Shown here in pieces: positions 18,277-26,854 of a stretch of 64,000 nt of DNA. The notes beneath the pieces were generated by a model, which saw only the letters and a program-made list of their open reading frames with translations, was not told where the DNA came from and ran no database searches. Position 1 is the stretch's first letter; each line of letters starts with the position of its first letter. The position numbers and the translations under genes are program-made. The stretch is from Pseudomonas turukhanskensis (GTDB lineage: Bacteria; Pseudomonadota; Gammaproteobacteria; Pseudomonadales; Pseudomonadaceae). The stretch is from NCBI RefSeq assembly GCF_027922365.1, contig NZ_BSFN01000014.1, positions 55,673 to 119,672 of the forward strand, given 5' to 3'.

Positions 18277-18522
18277 ATGTTTACTTACCTGAGCTGCCCC
18301 AGAAACGTACTGCATATCTCCAACCAACTGTTGCTCGGCGGTCTGGCATTGTTGGTGGTGGGCGTGTTCGTCGCCTACGGCTACGAAGGCCGTTTGAGCC
18401 TGCCAACGTTGGTAGCGGCGCACGCTGGTGTGATTCTTGGCCCAACCGCGCTGAAGATCGGTTATGTGATGCGTCTGATCGCCCATTACAACCTGAACAA
18501 AGCTCAGGCATTGGCCTGCTGA
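18277..18522 (+). CDS. Small two-TM membrane protein, PpyR-like
   Basis: 81 aa from the ATG with TTGGAGGA upstream. Two hydrophobic helices: LLLGGLALLVVGVFVAYGY and the TLVAAHAGVILGPTALKIGYVMRL region. The ILGP-ALKIGYVMRL block recalls the small membrane regulator PpyR of P. aeruginosa, from memory only. The gene has its own upstream AT-rich region and is convergent with a tetR gene. Confidence 0.6.
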   Translation: MFTYLSCPRNVLHISNQLLLGGLALLVVGVFVAYGYEGRLSLPTLVAAHAGVILGPTALKIGYVMRLIAHYNLNKAQALAC

Positions 18523-18539
18523 AATGCCTGGCGCGGCGA

Positions 18540-19124
18540 TCAGTTGGCCGGGCAGGGCGGCACAATCAGCTCTATCAGCGCGTCAGCGGTGGCTTGCAAG
18601 CGATCGGTTTCAGGGTACAGCCGCTCAATCACCACAATGCCGCGCGTAAGGGTGACCAGCAGACGGGCGGCGTCGGCAACGGGTAGCGCCAACGGCTCGC
18701 TGGCCCGGCGCAAACGCTCGGCGAGCAGGCTTTCCAGACCGTCTACCATGCCGCGCAATACCTCGCGTATTGGCTCCGCGCTGGCGTTTTCGTCCACCGT
18801 GGTTTTCGTTGACAGACAGCCGCGCGCCGCCTCCCCAGATTTCATTGAGGCAATGGCAAAGGTGAAAAACGCCTTGAGCGCACTACGAGTGTCAGCAGGT
18901 GCCAGGGTTTCGCTAGCCGCAGCCAGAAAGCCTTTCTGGTAGCGGGCAAACACCGCCAGAAAAAGGCCCTGTTTATCCCCATACGCGTTGTACAGCGAAC
19001 CGCGCTGCACGCCAGTGGCTTCGGCCAACTCCGGCATGGAGGTTGCGCCGTAGCCGTTACGCCAGAAAACTTCCAGCGCGCGCTCCAGGGTGTGTTCTTC
19101 ATTGAATTGACGTATTCCGACCAT
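18540..19124 (-). CDS. TetR-family transcriptional repressor
   Basis: 194 aa from ATG MVGIRQFNEEHTLERAL. The N-terminal HTH reads GYGATSMPELAEATGVQRGSLYNAYGDKQGLFLAVFARY. The ligand domain is unremarkable. It is divergent from an MFS transporter gene with a clear palindrome between them, so it probably represses that transporter. Confidence 0.88.
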   Translation of the reverse strand: MVGIRQFNEEHTLERALEVFWRNGYGATSMPELAEATGVQRGSLYNAYGDKQGLFLAVFARYQKGFLAAASETLAPADTRSALKAFFTFAIASMKSGEAARGCLSTKTTVDENASAEPIREVLRGMVDGLESLLAERLRRASEPLALPVADAARLLVTLTRGIVVIERLYPETDRLQATADALIELIVPPCPAN

Positions 19125-19204
19125 GGGGCGAGTTTCACTCTTGTTTGTCAGTGCTGTCAATAATGCCTTGACAGAGGTTCGTTTGGTTACAACACTAGCA
19201 AGCA

Positions 19205-19218
19205 TGACAGGTATGTCA
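19205..19218. promoter_or_regulatory. Palindromic operator between tetR and the MFS gene
   Basis: TGACAGGTATGTCA is a perfect TGACA-N4-TGTCA palindrome. A related pair of half-sites (TGTCAGTGCTGTCA) lies at about 19147-19160, nearer the tetR start. Probable TetR-protein binding sites covering both promoters. Confidence 0.6.
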
Positions 19219-19264
19219 AAGATGGCGCGGACAGCCGATCAGCCTATTGCCAAGCGAGCCCAGT

Positions 19265-20479
19265 ATGCCCACTCAACGATGCGTGACCCATGGCGTTCCC
19301 GATGCGCCGCAGCCCAGTGTGATGCACGCCATTGTCGCCGGTCTTTGCGCCAGCCTGGTGGGCATTGGGCTGGCGCGCTTTGCTTACACCCCGTTGATCC
19401 CGTCCTTGATCGAAGCCCATTGGTTTTCGGCTAACGACGTGATGTACCTCGGTGCCGCCAACCTGGTGGGCTACCTGGCTGGCGCCCTGAGCGGTCGGCC
19501 ACTGGCGCGGCGCCTGGGTGGGCCCTGGACTTTGCGGTTGATGATGGCCCTGGCCTCGCTGGCATTTCTGGCCTGTGCCTTTCCCGTGTCGGAGCTGTGG
19601 TTCTTCGCCTGGCGTTTTGTGTCTGGCCTGGCGGGCGGGGCGATCATGGTGTTGGCGGCCACCAGCGTGCTGCCGTTTATTCCGGGGGCGCGCAAAGGGC
19701 TGGCCAGTGGCGCGATTTTTCTCGGCCTGGGCATGGGGATAGCCGCCTCCGGCACCTTGGTGCCGCTGTTGCTTAACCTGGGCTTGCAGCAAACCTGGAT
19801 CGGTCTCGGGGTGCTGTCCGGCGTGCTGACGGCAGTGAGCTGGGCCGGGTGGCCGCGGGTGCCGGAGGGGGCGCCGGTGGTGGCGCATGGCACGCAAGCG
19901 AAAACGCCGGCGGCAATGAAGTTGCTCTACGCCCAATACGCCTTGATGGCGGTGGCCTTGGTGCCGATGATGGTGTTTCTGGTGGACTACGTGGCCCGCG
20001 GCCTGCATTGGGGGGCGCATTGGGGCGCCATGGTGTGGGTGGTGTACGGCATCGGTGCGATTCTGGGGCCGATGGTGTACGGCGCGCTGGCCGATCGCAT
20101 TGGCTTTGGCAGCACCGGCCGTGTAGTGCTGGGTGTGCAGGCGGTGGCCATTGCATTGTTGGCGCTAAACCACAGCGTGCCGGTCCTGGTGGTGGCGGTG
20201 CTGGTGATCGGCTCGTTCCCGCCCGGCATCGTGCCAGTCAACCTTGGCCGTATCCAGCATCTGTTACCGGGCGACCTGAGTGCGCAAAACCATGCGTGGA
20301 GCCGCGCCACTACTGCGTTTGCATTGTTCCAGGCGTTGGCTGGTTATGCGTATTCCTATCTGTACGCGGTAAGCGGCGGTAACTACACGCTGCTGTTTGC
20401 AATCGGTGGAGGCGCGGTGGTGCTGGCGCTTGCGCTGGACTTCATCGGGCCTTCAGCCAAGGCGGCGTCCAATTATTAA
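19265..20479 (+). CDS. YbfB/YjiJ-type MFS transporter
   Basis: 404 aa inner-membrane protein with about 12 hydrophobic segments. The start GIGLARFAYTPLIPSLI is the hallmark of the YbfB/YjiJ group; also GYLAGALSGRPLARRLG and the RFVSGLAGGAIMVLAA segment. A TTG six codons upstream is an alternative start. Substrate unknown. Regulation by the divergent TetR is likely. Confidence 0.85.
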   Translation: MPTQRCVTHGVPDAPQPSVMHAIVAGLCASLVGIGLARFAYTPLIPSLIEAHWFSANDVMYLGAANLVGYLAGALSGRPLARRLGGPWTLRLMMALASLAFLACAFPVSELWFFAWRFVSGLAGGAIMVLAATSVLPFIPGARKGLASGAIFLGLGMGIAASGTLVPLLLNLGLQQTWIGLGVLSGVLTAVSWAGWPRVPEGAPVVAHGTQAKTPAAMKLLYAQYALMAVALVPMMVFLVDYVARGLHWGAHWGAMVWVVYGIGAILGPMVYGALADRIGFGSTGRVVLGVQAVAIALLALNHSVPVLVVAVLVIGSFPPGIVPVNLGRIQHLLPGDLSAQNHAWSRATTAFALFQALAGYAYSYLYAVSGGNYTLLFAIGGGAVVLALALDFIGPSAKAASNY

Positions 20480-20545
20480 ATTGCACACAATTGAATTGAT
20501 CGCTATCTTGTTGGCTGCTAACCCCTATTCGCGGAGCCTGCACCC

Positions 20546-21031
20546 ATGACCGACACTCTTTTCAGCATTCCAGCCACCACTATCAAAGGTGAGCAGAAAA
20601 CCCTGGCCGATTTCGGCGGCAAAGCCGTGCTGGTGGTCAACACCGCCAGCAAATGTGGCTTCACTCCCCAATACAAGGGCCTTGAGGAGCTGTGGCAAAC
20701 CTACAAAGATCAGGGGCTGGTGATTCTCGGTTTCCCGTGCAACCAGTTCGGTAAGCAAGAGCCAGGTAACGAAGGAGCGATCTCGGAATTCTGCGAGCTG
20801 AACTACGGCGTGAGCTTTCCGCTGTTCAAGAAGATCGACGTAAACGGCGCCGATGCTCACCCGCTGTTTGTGCAGTTGAAAAAGCGCGCGCCGGGTCTGC
20901 TGGGTAGCCAGGGCGTAAAATGGAACTTCACCAAATTCCTGATTGGCGCCGATGGCAAAGTGGTTAAGCGTTTTGCGCCGTTGACCAAACCTGAAGAATT
21001 GACCAGCGAGATTGAAGCGCTGCTCAAGTGA
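20546..21031 (+). CDS. Glutathione peroxidase family (thiol peroxidase)
   Basis: 161 aa. The peroxidatic Cys is Cys37 in NTASKCGFTPQY (not selenocysteine), with the Gln in FPCNQFGKQEPGNEG and the Trp in KWNFTKFLIG completing the triad. It reduces hydroperoxides, in bacteria often using thioredoxin. It is followed 10 bp later by an ospR-like gene; the same pair is PA2826-PA2825 in P. aeruginosa, where OspR represses the peroxidase gene. Confidence 0.93.
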   Translation: MTDTLFSIPATTIKGEQKTLADFGGKAVLVVNTASKCGFTPQYKGLEELWQTYKDQGLVILGFPCNQFGKQEPGNEGAISEFCELNYGVSFPLFKKIDVNGADAHPLFVQLKKRAPGLLGSQGVKWNFTKFLIGADGKVVKRFAPLTKPEELTSEIEALLK

Positions 21032-21041
21032 GCTTTTTGTA

Positions 21042-21533
21042 ATGACTCAACATGAAGCCCCGCCGGCAGCGCCGCAATTGGACGCTGCCACCGCGCTACA
21101 GCTCGACCAGCAGCTGTGTTTCAAGCTGTATGCCGCCTCGCGCGCGGTGATCCGTGGCTACAAGCCGATGCTCGATCAACTCGGCCTGACCTACCCGCAG
21201 TACCTGGCGATGCTGGTGTTGTGGGAATGGCAGCAGGTGGCGCCCGAGCAGCCAACGGTCAAGGCTCTGGGCGAGCGTTTGCTGCTCGATTCCGGCACTT
21301 TGACGCCGCTGCTTAAGCGCCTGGAGCAATTGGGCCTGGTGGCGCGCCAGCGCAGTTCGCGCGATGAACGCGAAGTGCACTTGGCACTGACGGCTGAAGG
21401 GCTGGCCTTGAAGGCGCAGGTGTTGCCGCTCAAGCAGCAGTTGCTGTGCGAAAGCGGCTTTAACCTGGATGAACTCGATGGCTTGCGTGAGCAACTGGGC
21501 GGCCTGCTGGACCGCTTTATAACAGCGCCGTAG
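21042..21533 (+). CDS. ospR: MarR/OhrR-family peroxide-sensing repressor
   Basis: 163 aa from ATG MTQHEAPPAA. The reactive Cys25 lies in QQLCFKLYAASRAVI, the OhrR/OspR sensing position, with the winged helix LGERLLLDSGTLTPLLKRLEQLGLV and RQRSSRDEREVHLALT. A second Cys occurs near the C-terminus (LLCESGF). By homology it releases DNA when the Cys is oxidised by organic peroxide. Gene order peroxidase-ospR-sagS supports the OspR name. Confidence 0.85.
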   Translation: MTQHEAPPAAPQLDAATALQLDQQLCFKLYAASRAVIRGYKPMLDQLGLTYPQYLAMLVLWEWQQVAPEQPTVKALGERLLLDSGTLTPLLKRLEQLGLVARQRSSRDEREVHLALTAEGLALKAQVLPLKQQLLCESGFNLDELDGLREQLGGLLDRFITAP

Positions 21534-23841
21534 CCGGCAGCCATTGGTGTAGCAGGGCCAGCAGTTCGTCGCGACGGAACGGCTTGGCCAGGTAGTCGTT
21601 CATGCCCGCTGCTGTGCAGCGTTCGCGCTCGTCGGGCAGGGCATTGGCGGTCAGGGCAATGATCGGCAAGTCGGCCCAGCGCGCTTGCTGGCGAATACGT
21701 CGGGTGGCTTCGTAACCATCCATCACCGGCATATTGCAGTCCATAAGCACCAGGTCGATCTGTTCGCGTTCCAGCACCTCCAGGGCTTCCGCGCCGTTGA
21801 GTGCCAACAACACCTCGCAGCCGGCTTTGCTCAGCATGCCCTTGGCCACCAGCTGGTTTACCGGATTGTCTTCTACCAGCAGCACTCGTTTTTGCTCCAG
21901 CGCCACGGGCACGCCCTGCGGTGCGGGCGCGGCCACGGTTTCGCCGCCGGGTTCGAGTGAGCGTTGCAAGGCTTTATGCAGGGCTGCGCGGGCCAACGGG
22001 CGCGGTAGCTGAAAGATAGGCGCCAGGGCGCTGGCTTGTTCGCTGGGCAGGAAGCTGCCATAGGCGCTTATAAACAGTACGGTGTGTTTGAAGTGCTCGC
22101 GCAGGCGTGGCAGGTCGTCGGCGCGGTCGGTTATTACCAGGTCGGCGGTGAGCAGGGGTTGCGGGCTGCAATTGTCCAGGCGCTGGTACGCCAGGCCCCA
22201 GCCTGGCAACAGGTTTTGCAGCAAGTCGGCAAGTCCACTTCGCTCGTTGCACAGCGCCACCACCCGGCCTTGCAGGGCCGGCAACAGCAGCGGCGGGGCG
22301 GCGCTGGGCAGCGGCAGTTCAACGTAGAATTCACTGCCAGCGCCGAGTTTGGACTTCAGCGTCAGCGTGCCGTGCATCGCTTCGCACAGCTGACGGGTCA
22401 GTGCCAGCCCCAACCCGGTGCCGCCGTATTGGCGGGTGATGGTCGCACCGGCCTGGGCAAACGGTTGGAAGATGCGCGCCTGGGCATCTTCGGCAATGCC
22501 GATACCGCTGTCGGTAACAGTGATGCGCACGCCGGGGGCGGTATAGGTGATGCGGATATCCACCCGCCCGCTGTGGGTAAATTTGAGGGCGTTGGACAGC
22601 AGGTTGCTGACCACTTGCCGTACCCGGGTAGGGTCGCCCAGTAGTAGCGCGGGCAGGCGCGGGTCGATCAGGCAGGTCAGTTCGACATTGCTGGCAGCGT
22701 TTTGCGAGAGCAGGTTAGCGGTGTCTTCCACCAGCGTGGCGAAGTCGAACGGGATCGACTCCAGCTCCAGCTGACCGGCTTCGAACTTGGAGAGGTCGAG
22801 AATATCGTTTAGCAACTCCACCAGCACCTTGCCGGAGTTGTGGGCAATGCTCAGTTGCTGGCGCTGTTCGGCGCTCAGGTTGCTGTCCAGCGTCAGGCCG
22901 AGCATGCCCAGCAGGCCATTGAGCGGTGTGCGTATTTCGTGACTCATGTTGGCCAGAAAGGTGGCGCGGGCAAGGGCCATCTGGTTGGCCTGGGCGCGAG
23001 CGGTTTCCAGCTCCTGATTGGAGAGCGTGAGCCGAGTGTTGCTGGCCTTAAGTTCATTGGTGCGCGCGGAGATGATGTTTTCCAGCTCACCCAGGTACTG
23101 CGTGAGCTGGTCTTCGGCCTTGCGCCGATGCTCGACTTCTTCCGAGAGACTGGAAAGCTGCTGGTTGGTGACGTCCACCAGAATGCCGATTTCGTCGTTC
23201 TCGTGTCCGGCCGGGCAGGGCAGCTTTTGCCGGGTAGGGCGGCGCAGATCGCGAGCGCTAATGGCCTGAATCACATCGGTGAGTGGCTTGGTCAGCATGA
23301 AATAGAACACCACCAGCAAAATCAGCGACAGCAGCAGGCTGTAGGCAAAACCGCTGAGCAGCGTGACCAGGGAGCGACGCAGAAAGTTGTTGCCGAAGGC
23401 GAAGGTGTCCACTTCCAGGCGCAGCAGGCCGATGGTTTCTTGTGGCGAATGGCTGACGAACAGCGGGTCTTCGAATTGCCGGCTCTGGCCAAACAGGCGG
23501 TCGCTGAACCAGCGGTAGGGGCTGCTAATACGCGGGCGTTTGGCGCTGGCAAGGCTCGTGCCGGTGTCGTCGACGATCTGCGCGCTGTTTACCGCAGGCG
23601 AGCGCAATAGGCCGGCGACCAGTTCCTGAGCCAGTTCGGTGTCGATGTTGTAGGCAATGCGGGTCGCCGGGTTATGGCTGATCTCCAGCAATGCACGAAT
23701 CTCGCGGTTGATCGAGGCGTCTTCACTGGCATAATCGCTGCTCACCTGCAGCAGGCTGAGCAAGGTGCCGAGGATCAACGCCACGAGAACCGTCAGACTG
23801 GCCTGTTTGAATGACAGGCGATGGGTGAACGTTATATCCAT
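21517..23841 (-). CDS. sagS: Hybrid sensor histidine kinase SagS-like
   Basis: 774 aa from MDITFTHRLS. TM1 is near 17-37, then a long sensor region, TM2 (TLLSGFAYSLLLSLILLVVFY), HAMP, a coiled coil, HisKA with ANMSHEIRTPLNG, HATPase with GGTGLGLALTRQL, and a C-terminal receiver with VLLVEDNPVNQLV and LMDCNMPVMDG. Length and gene order next to ospR match P. aeruginosa SagS (PA2824), which acts through HptB on the switch to biofilm life. The 3' end overlaps ospR tail to tail by 17 bp. Confidence 0.85.
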   Translation of the reverse strand: MDITFTHRLSFKQASLTVLVALILGTLLSLLQVSSDYASEDASINREIRALLEISHNPATRIAYNIDTELAQELVAGLLRSPAVNSAQIVDDTGTSLASAKRPRISSPYRWFSDRLFGQSRQFEDPLFVSHSPQETIGLLRLEVDTFAFGNNFLRRSLVTLLSGFAYSLLLSLILLVVFYFMLTKPLTDVIQAISARDLRRPTRQKLPCPAGHENDEIGILVDVTNQQLSSLSEEVEHRRKAEDQLTQYLGELENIISARTNELKASNTRLTLSNQELETARAQANQMALARATFLANMSHEIRTPLNGLLGMLGLTLDSNLSAEQRQQLSIAHNSGKVLVELLNDILDLSKFEAGQLELESIPFDFATLVEDTANLLSQNAASNVELTCLIDPRLPALLLGDPTRVRQVVSNLLSNALKFTHSGRVDIRITYTAPGVRITVTDSGIGIAEDAQARIFQPFAQAGATITRQYGGTGLGLALTRQLCEAMHGTLTLKSKLGAGSEFYVELPLPSAAPPLLLPALQGRVVALCNERSGLADLLQNLLPGWGLAYQRLDNCSPQPLLTADLVITDRADDLPRLREHFKHTVLFISAYGSFLPSEQASALAPIFQLPRPLARAALHKALQRSLEPGGETVAAPAPQGVPVALEQKRVLLVEDNPVNQLVAKGMLSKAGCEVLLALNGAEALEVLEREQIDLVLMDCNMPVMDGYEATRRIRQQARWADLPIIALTANALPDERERCTAAGMNDYLAKPFRRDELLALLHQWLPATALL

Positions 23842-23945
23842 AAGGTAGTGCGCCGGCCTCGTCTCTGAGCACAGGGCAAGCATAGCTGAATAGATTCGCC
23901 GCTGACCCTGACCGCATCGAGTATTTCCCCACCAAGGAGTAAGTC

Positions 23946-24836
23946 GTGGACTCCCGTTTGAATGCCTTTCTGGAGCGTGCCGATTCTGTGTTGGCGCGCC
24001 TTGATCCCTTGCTGCCGACCCTGCGTGTTGAGCTGGATTGGAACGATACCGTGGCTGCCCGTTGGCACCGCGAGGGCCGTGGCGGCTACCTGCAGCCGTT
24101 GGAGGTGAGCCTGGACATGCGCCTGACCGATCTGATCGGCGTGGACACCCAGCGCGATCACCTGGCGCGCAACACCCGTCAATTCGTCGCCGGGCTGCCG
24201 GCCAACCACGCGCTGTTGTGGGGCGCGCGTGGTACGGGTAAATCGTCGTTGGTGCGGGCGCTGTTGGCCGAGCTGGCCGGCTCGGGCCTGCGCTTGATCG
24301 AGATCGAGCGCGACTACCTGGCCGACCTGCCGCGTATCGTCGAATTGATCGCCAAGCTGCCGCAGCGCTTTGTGCTGTTCTGCGACGACCTGTCGTTCGA
24401 GGCGGGTGAGGGCGATTACCGGGTGCTCAAGAGCGTGCTCGACGGCTCGCTCGAGCGGGCGCCAGACAACGTCCTGCTGTACGCCACCTCCAACCGCCGC
24501 CACCTGGTGCCGGAAAAGGAAAGCGATAACCTCGACAGCAAAATGGTCAACGGCGAGCTGCACCCTAGTGAGGCGGTGGAAGACAAGATCGCCCTGTCAG
24601 ACCGCTTTGGTCTGTGGCTGTCGTTCTACCCCTTTACCCAGGAACACTTCCACGATGTGGTGCGTCACTGGATCGGTGTACTGGCGACCCAAGCCAACCT
24701 GGACTGGCAGTGGAACGAAGAATTGGGCGTGCTTGCTGCGCGTTATGCCACCAGCCGTGGCAACCGTAACGGCCGCTGTGCCTATCAGTTCGCCCGCAAT
24801 TGGGTGGGCATGCAGTTATTGGAGAAACAGTCGTGA
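23946..24836 (+). CDS. DUF815 AAA-type ATP-binding protein
   Basis: 296 aa from a GTG with AAGGAG upstream. Walker A is WGARGTGKSSLVRAL, Walker B is VLFCDDLSFE, and the sensor region is LLYATSNRRHLVPE. DUF815 proteins are P-loop ATPases of unsettled function found widely in proteobacteria. Its stop overlaps the GTG of the next gene by 4 bp, so the two are probably co-translated. Confidence 0.85.
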   Translation: MDSRLNAFLERADSVLARLDPLLPTLRVELDWNDTVAARWHREGRGGYLQPLEVSLDMRLTDLIGVDTQRDHLARNTRQFVAGLPANHALLWGARGTGKSSLVRALLAELAGSGLRLIEIERDYLADLPRIVELIAKLPQRFVLFCDDLSFEAGEGDYRVLKSVLDGSLERAPDNVLLYATSNRRHLVPEKESDNLDSKMVNGELHPSEAVEDKIALSDRFGLWLSFYPFTQEHFHDVVRHWIGVLATQANLDWQWNEELGVLAARYATSRGNRNGRCAYQFARNWVGMQLLEKQS

Positions 24837-25315
24837 TCGACTTGCAACAGACCGGAAATGGGTTGGAAGGCTATGGCCTGCTGGCCGCACAGCTGGAAGC
24901 GCTATTGGCCGATGAGCGCGATTTTGTCGCCAATGCGGCGCAGTTTTCGGCGTTTCTGTATACCCAGCTGGAGGACCTGAACTGGGCCGGCTTTTACCTG
25001 AACAAGCACGAGCAACTGGTGCTGGGGCCATTCCAGGGGCAGGTGGCGTGTGTGCGCATTCCCTTTGGCAAGGGCGTATGCGGCGCGGCGGCCAGCAGCC
25101 TGCAGACGCAACGGGTAGAAGACGTGCATGCGTTTCCCGGCCATATCGCCTGCGACAGCGCCTCCAACAGCGAGTTGGTGGTGCCGTTGGTGAAAGAAGG
25201 GCGCTTGATTGGGGTATTGGATCTGGATAGCCCGAAGCTTTCGCGATTCACCGAAGTCGACCAGCGCGGGATCGAAAACCTGGCGGCGATTTTTTTGCGG
25301 TTGACCGAATGCTAA
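24833..25315 (+). CDS. msrC: Free methionine-(R)-sulfoxide reductase (GAF domain)
   Basis: 160 aa starting at GTG within GTGA. The GAF fold carries the three conserved Cys at 73, 83 and 107 (VACVRIPFGKGVCG, HIACDSASNSE); their spacing equals that of E. coli fRMsr Cys84, Cys94 and Cys118. It repairs free Met-R-sulfoxide. LVVPLVKEGRLIGVLDLDSP closes the domain. Confidence 0.92.
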   Translation: MIDLQQTGNGLEGYGLLAAQLEALLADERDFVANAAQFSAFLYTQLEDLNWAGFYLNKHEQLVLGPFQGQVACVRIPFGKGVCGAAASSLQTQRVEDVHAFPGHIACDSASNSELVVPLVKEGRLIGVLDLDSPKLSRFTEVDQRGIENLAAIFLRLTEC

Positions 25316-25410
25316 GTCAGCAAAAGCATCGAGGCTAACGCCTCTCCTGCAAGGTAACGCGACCCACTGCAGGAGAGGCTTCTGCCTCGAGATGTTGATC
25401 TTGAATAGAC

Positions 25411-25446
25411 ACAAAAAAGCCCGGTCCTTAACCGGGCTTTTTTGTG
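25411..25446. terminator. Bidirectional Rho-independent terminator
   Basis: AAAAAAGCCCGGT-CCTTA-ACCGGGCTTTTTT serves msrC on one strand and the convergent membrane-protein gene on the other. Just upstream (about 25335-25395) a second inverted repeat, GCCTCTCCTGCA with TGCAGGAGAGGC, is a REP-like hairpin. Confidence 0.9.
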
Positions 25447-25459
25447 AGCGACCCAGACC

Positions 25460-26230
25460 TCAGTCGTACATATTCTTTTTCTTCCAGTCTTCATCGCCGT
25501 CCAGAGATTTCAGGCCGTCGGTAAGCTCGTTGGCTTCGTCCACCACGGGCTTGGTGTTCTCCAGCACCATGGAGTTGGCCCGTGCCAGCTGCTTTTCCAG
25601 CACGCTAAGCGGCGTTTGATAGCGTTTGGCGTCGGGCTGCTTGCGGATGTACTGCACGCCGCGTTCGAAGGCCAGGCGCGCATGGCCCGGTTGCCCCTGC
25701 TGCATGGCGTTCTGGCCGGCATTGCTAAACAGCTCGATATGCACCTGCACCAGAATGTGCCGCACTTCTTCCAGCCAGCGCTTTGCCTCGCCACTGGGCA
25801 ACAGGTTGTCCTGAGCAGCGCGGGTGATCTGGCCGTGGAGGATTTCCAGGGTCACGCGTACTTCTTTGGCCTTGGCCTCGTTGTGAATCAGCTGAGGCTG
25901 ATTGCGCACGACAATGGCATCACCTTGGGCGACCAGGCCGCGTAACTCCTCAACCTGGTCTTTCACTTTGGCTTGGCTCTTGTCGACGGCCAGCAGGCGC
26001 TCGGCGAACTGCAGCATAAAGCGGGTGAGGAGCAGCTTGAGGCCAGGCGTCATGAACTGCCCCGGCAGTGAATCCGATACGTCTGCGCAGCGGCGCAGGC
26101 GGTCCGCAAGGTCGGCCTTCTGGCGGGCCTTCTCCAGCTTGTTGTTCTCTACCATATGGTTGATATAGCCGATCAGAAACAGGATCACGATGCCGGCTAC
26201 TATCAGTAGAGTGATTACGAGTGGGGACAC
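25460..26230 (-). CDS. Conserved membrane-anchored protein of unknown function
   Basis: 256 aa from a GTG with GAGAGG nine bases upstream; a TTG three codons earlier sits too close to that site. One N-terminal TM helix (LVITLLIVAGIVILFLIGYI) is followed by a long helical, charged domain with coiled-coil character (NNKLEKARQKADLADRLRR, VDKSQAKVKDQVEELRGLV) and an acidic tail. No catalytic motif was recognised. Confidence 0.75.
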   Translation of the reverse strand: MSPLVITLLIVAGIVILFLIGYINHMVENNKLEKARQKADLADRLRRCADVSDSLPGQFMTPGLKLLLTRFMLQFAERLLAVDKSQAKVKDQVEELRGLVAQGDAIVVRNQPQLIHNEAKAKEVRVTLEILHGQITRAAQDNLLPSGEAKRWLEEVRHILVQVHIELFSNAGQNAMQQGQPGHARLAFERGVQYIRKQPDAKRYQTPLSVLEKQLARANSMVLENTKPVVDEANELTDGLKSLDGDEDWKKKNMYD

Positions 26231-26350
26231 CGGATACAACCTCTCAACTACTGGGTTTTGCCCGAGTGTAGTGCCTATGTGCTATTGCGGATAGATACCC
26301 CCTACGTTCTAAGCAGAAGTCATTGATTTAAAATAATTTTCACTGAAGTG

Positions 26351-26379
26351 TTGACGACCTTCAAAAGGCTCCCTAGAAT
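26351..26379 (+). promoter_or_regulatory. Sigma70 promoter of the tRNA pair
   Basis: TTGACG (26351-26356) and TAGAAT (26374-26379) are 17 bp apart. The following TCGCGCC is GC-rich, like the discriminator of stringently controlled stable-RNA promoters. The first tRNA starts 75 bp downstream. Confidence 0.8.
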
Positions 26380-26453
26380 TCGCGCCACTTCGCAGCGTAA
26401 GGCAACAAGCAAGCGCTGGGGAGAGTGGAAAATGTGCGTCATGCACAACCTGT

Positions 26454-26529
26454 GTCCCCTTCGTCTAGTGGCCTAGGACACCGCCCTTTCACGGCGGTAA
26501 CAGGGGTTCGAGTCCCCTAGGGGACGCCA
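26454..26529 (+). tRNA. tRNA-Glu (anticodon UUC)
   Basis: 76 nt cloverleaf with encoded CCA. The acceptor arm pairs GTCCCCT with AGGGGAC, the anticodon arm is CCGCC-CTTTCAC-GGCGG with TTC, and the T arm is CAGGG-GTTCGAGT-CCCTA-like. Confidence 0.97.
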
Positions 26530-26553
26530 TTTTCCAGGTAAGACGCTGTAGAT

Positions 26554-26629
<76 letters not shown>

Positions 26630-26675
26630 AATTATGATCTACAGACGTCCATTGAAGTCTGTAAGTCATTGAAAG

Positions 26676-26697
26676 AAGGGCCGCAAGGCCCTTTTTT
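26676..26697 (+). terminator. Terminator of the tRNA transcript
   Basis: AAGGGCC-GCAA-GGCCCTTTTTT, a 7-bp stem with tetraloop and T run. It separates the tRNA pair from the island integrase. Confidence 0.9.
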
Positions 26698-26738
26698 CGT
26701 TCCAGCGAAATCTACTGAGAACCACCCCCAGCCAGGGC

Positions 26739-26762
26739 TTTTAAGTCCATTTTTAAGTCCAT
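26739..26762. repeat. Tandem 12-bp repeat between tRNA-Gly and the integrase
   Basis: TTTTAAGTCCAT occurs twice head to tail, directly upstream of the integrase gene. Such short direct repeats near attP often serve as arm-type binding sites for the integrase. Role inferred. Confidence 0.45.
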
Positions 26763-26854
26763 CTTTACGGGGTGCGCGGTTTCCGGATTGTTGCTGGAGG
26801 AGTGAGGTCGGCGAGACAAGCATCTAGCCCTGACTTGTGTTCAGGAGCTATACC

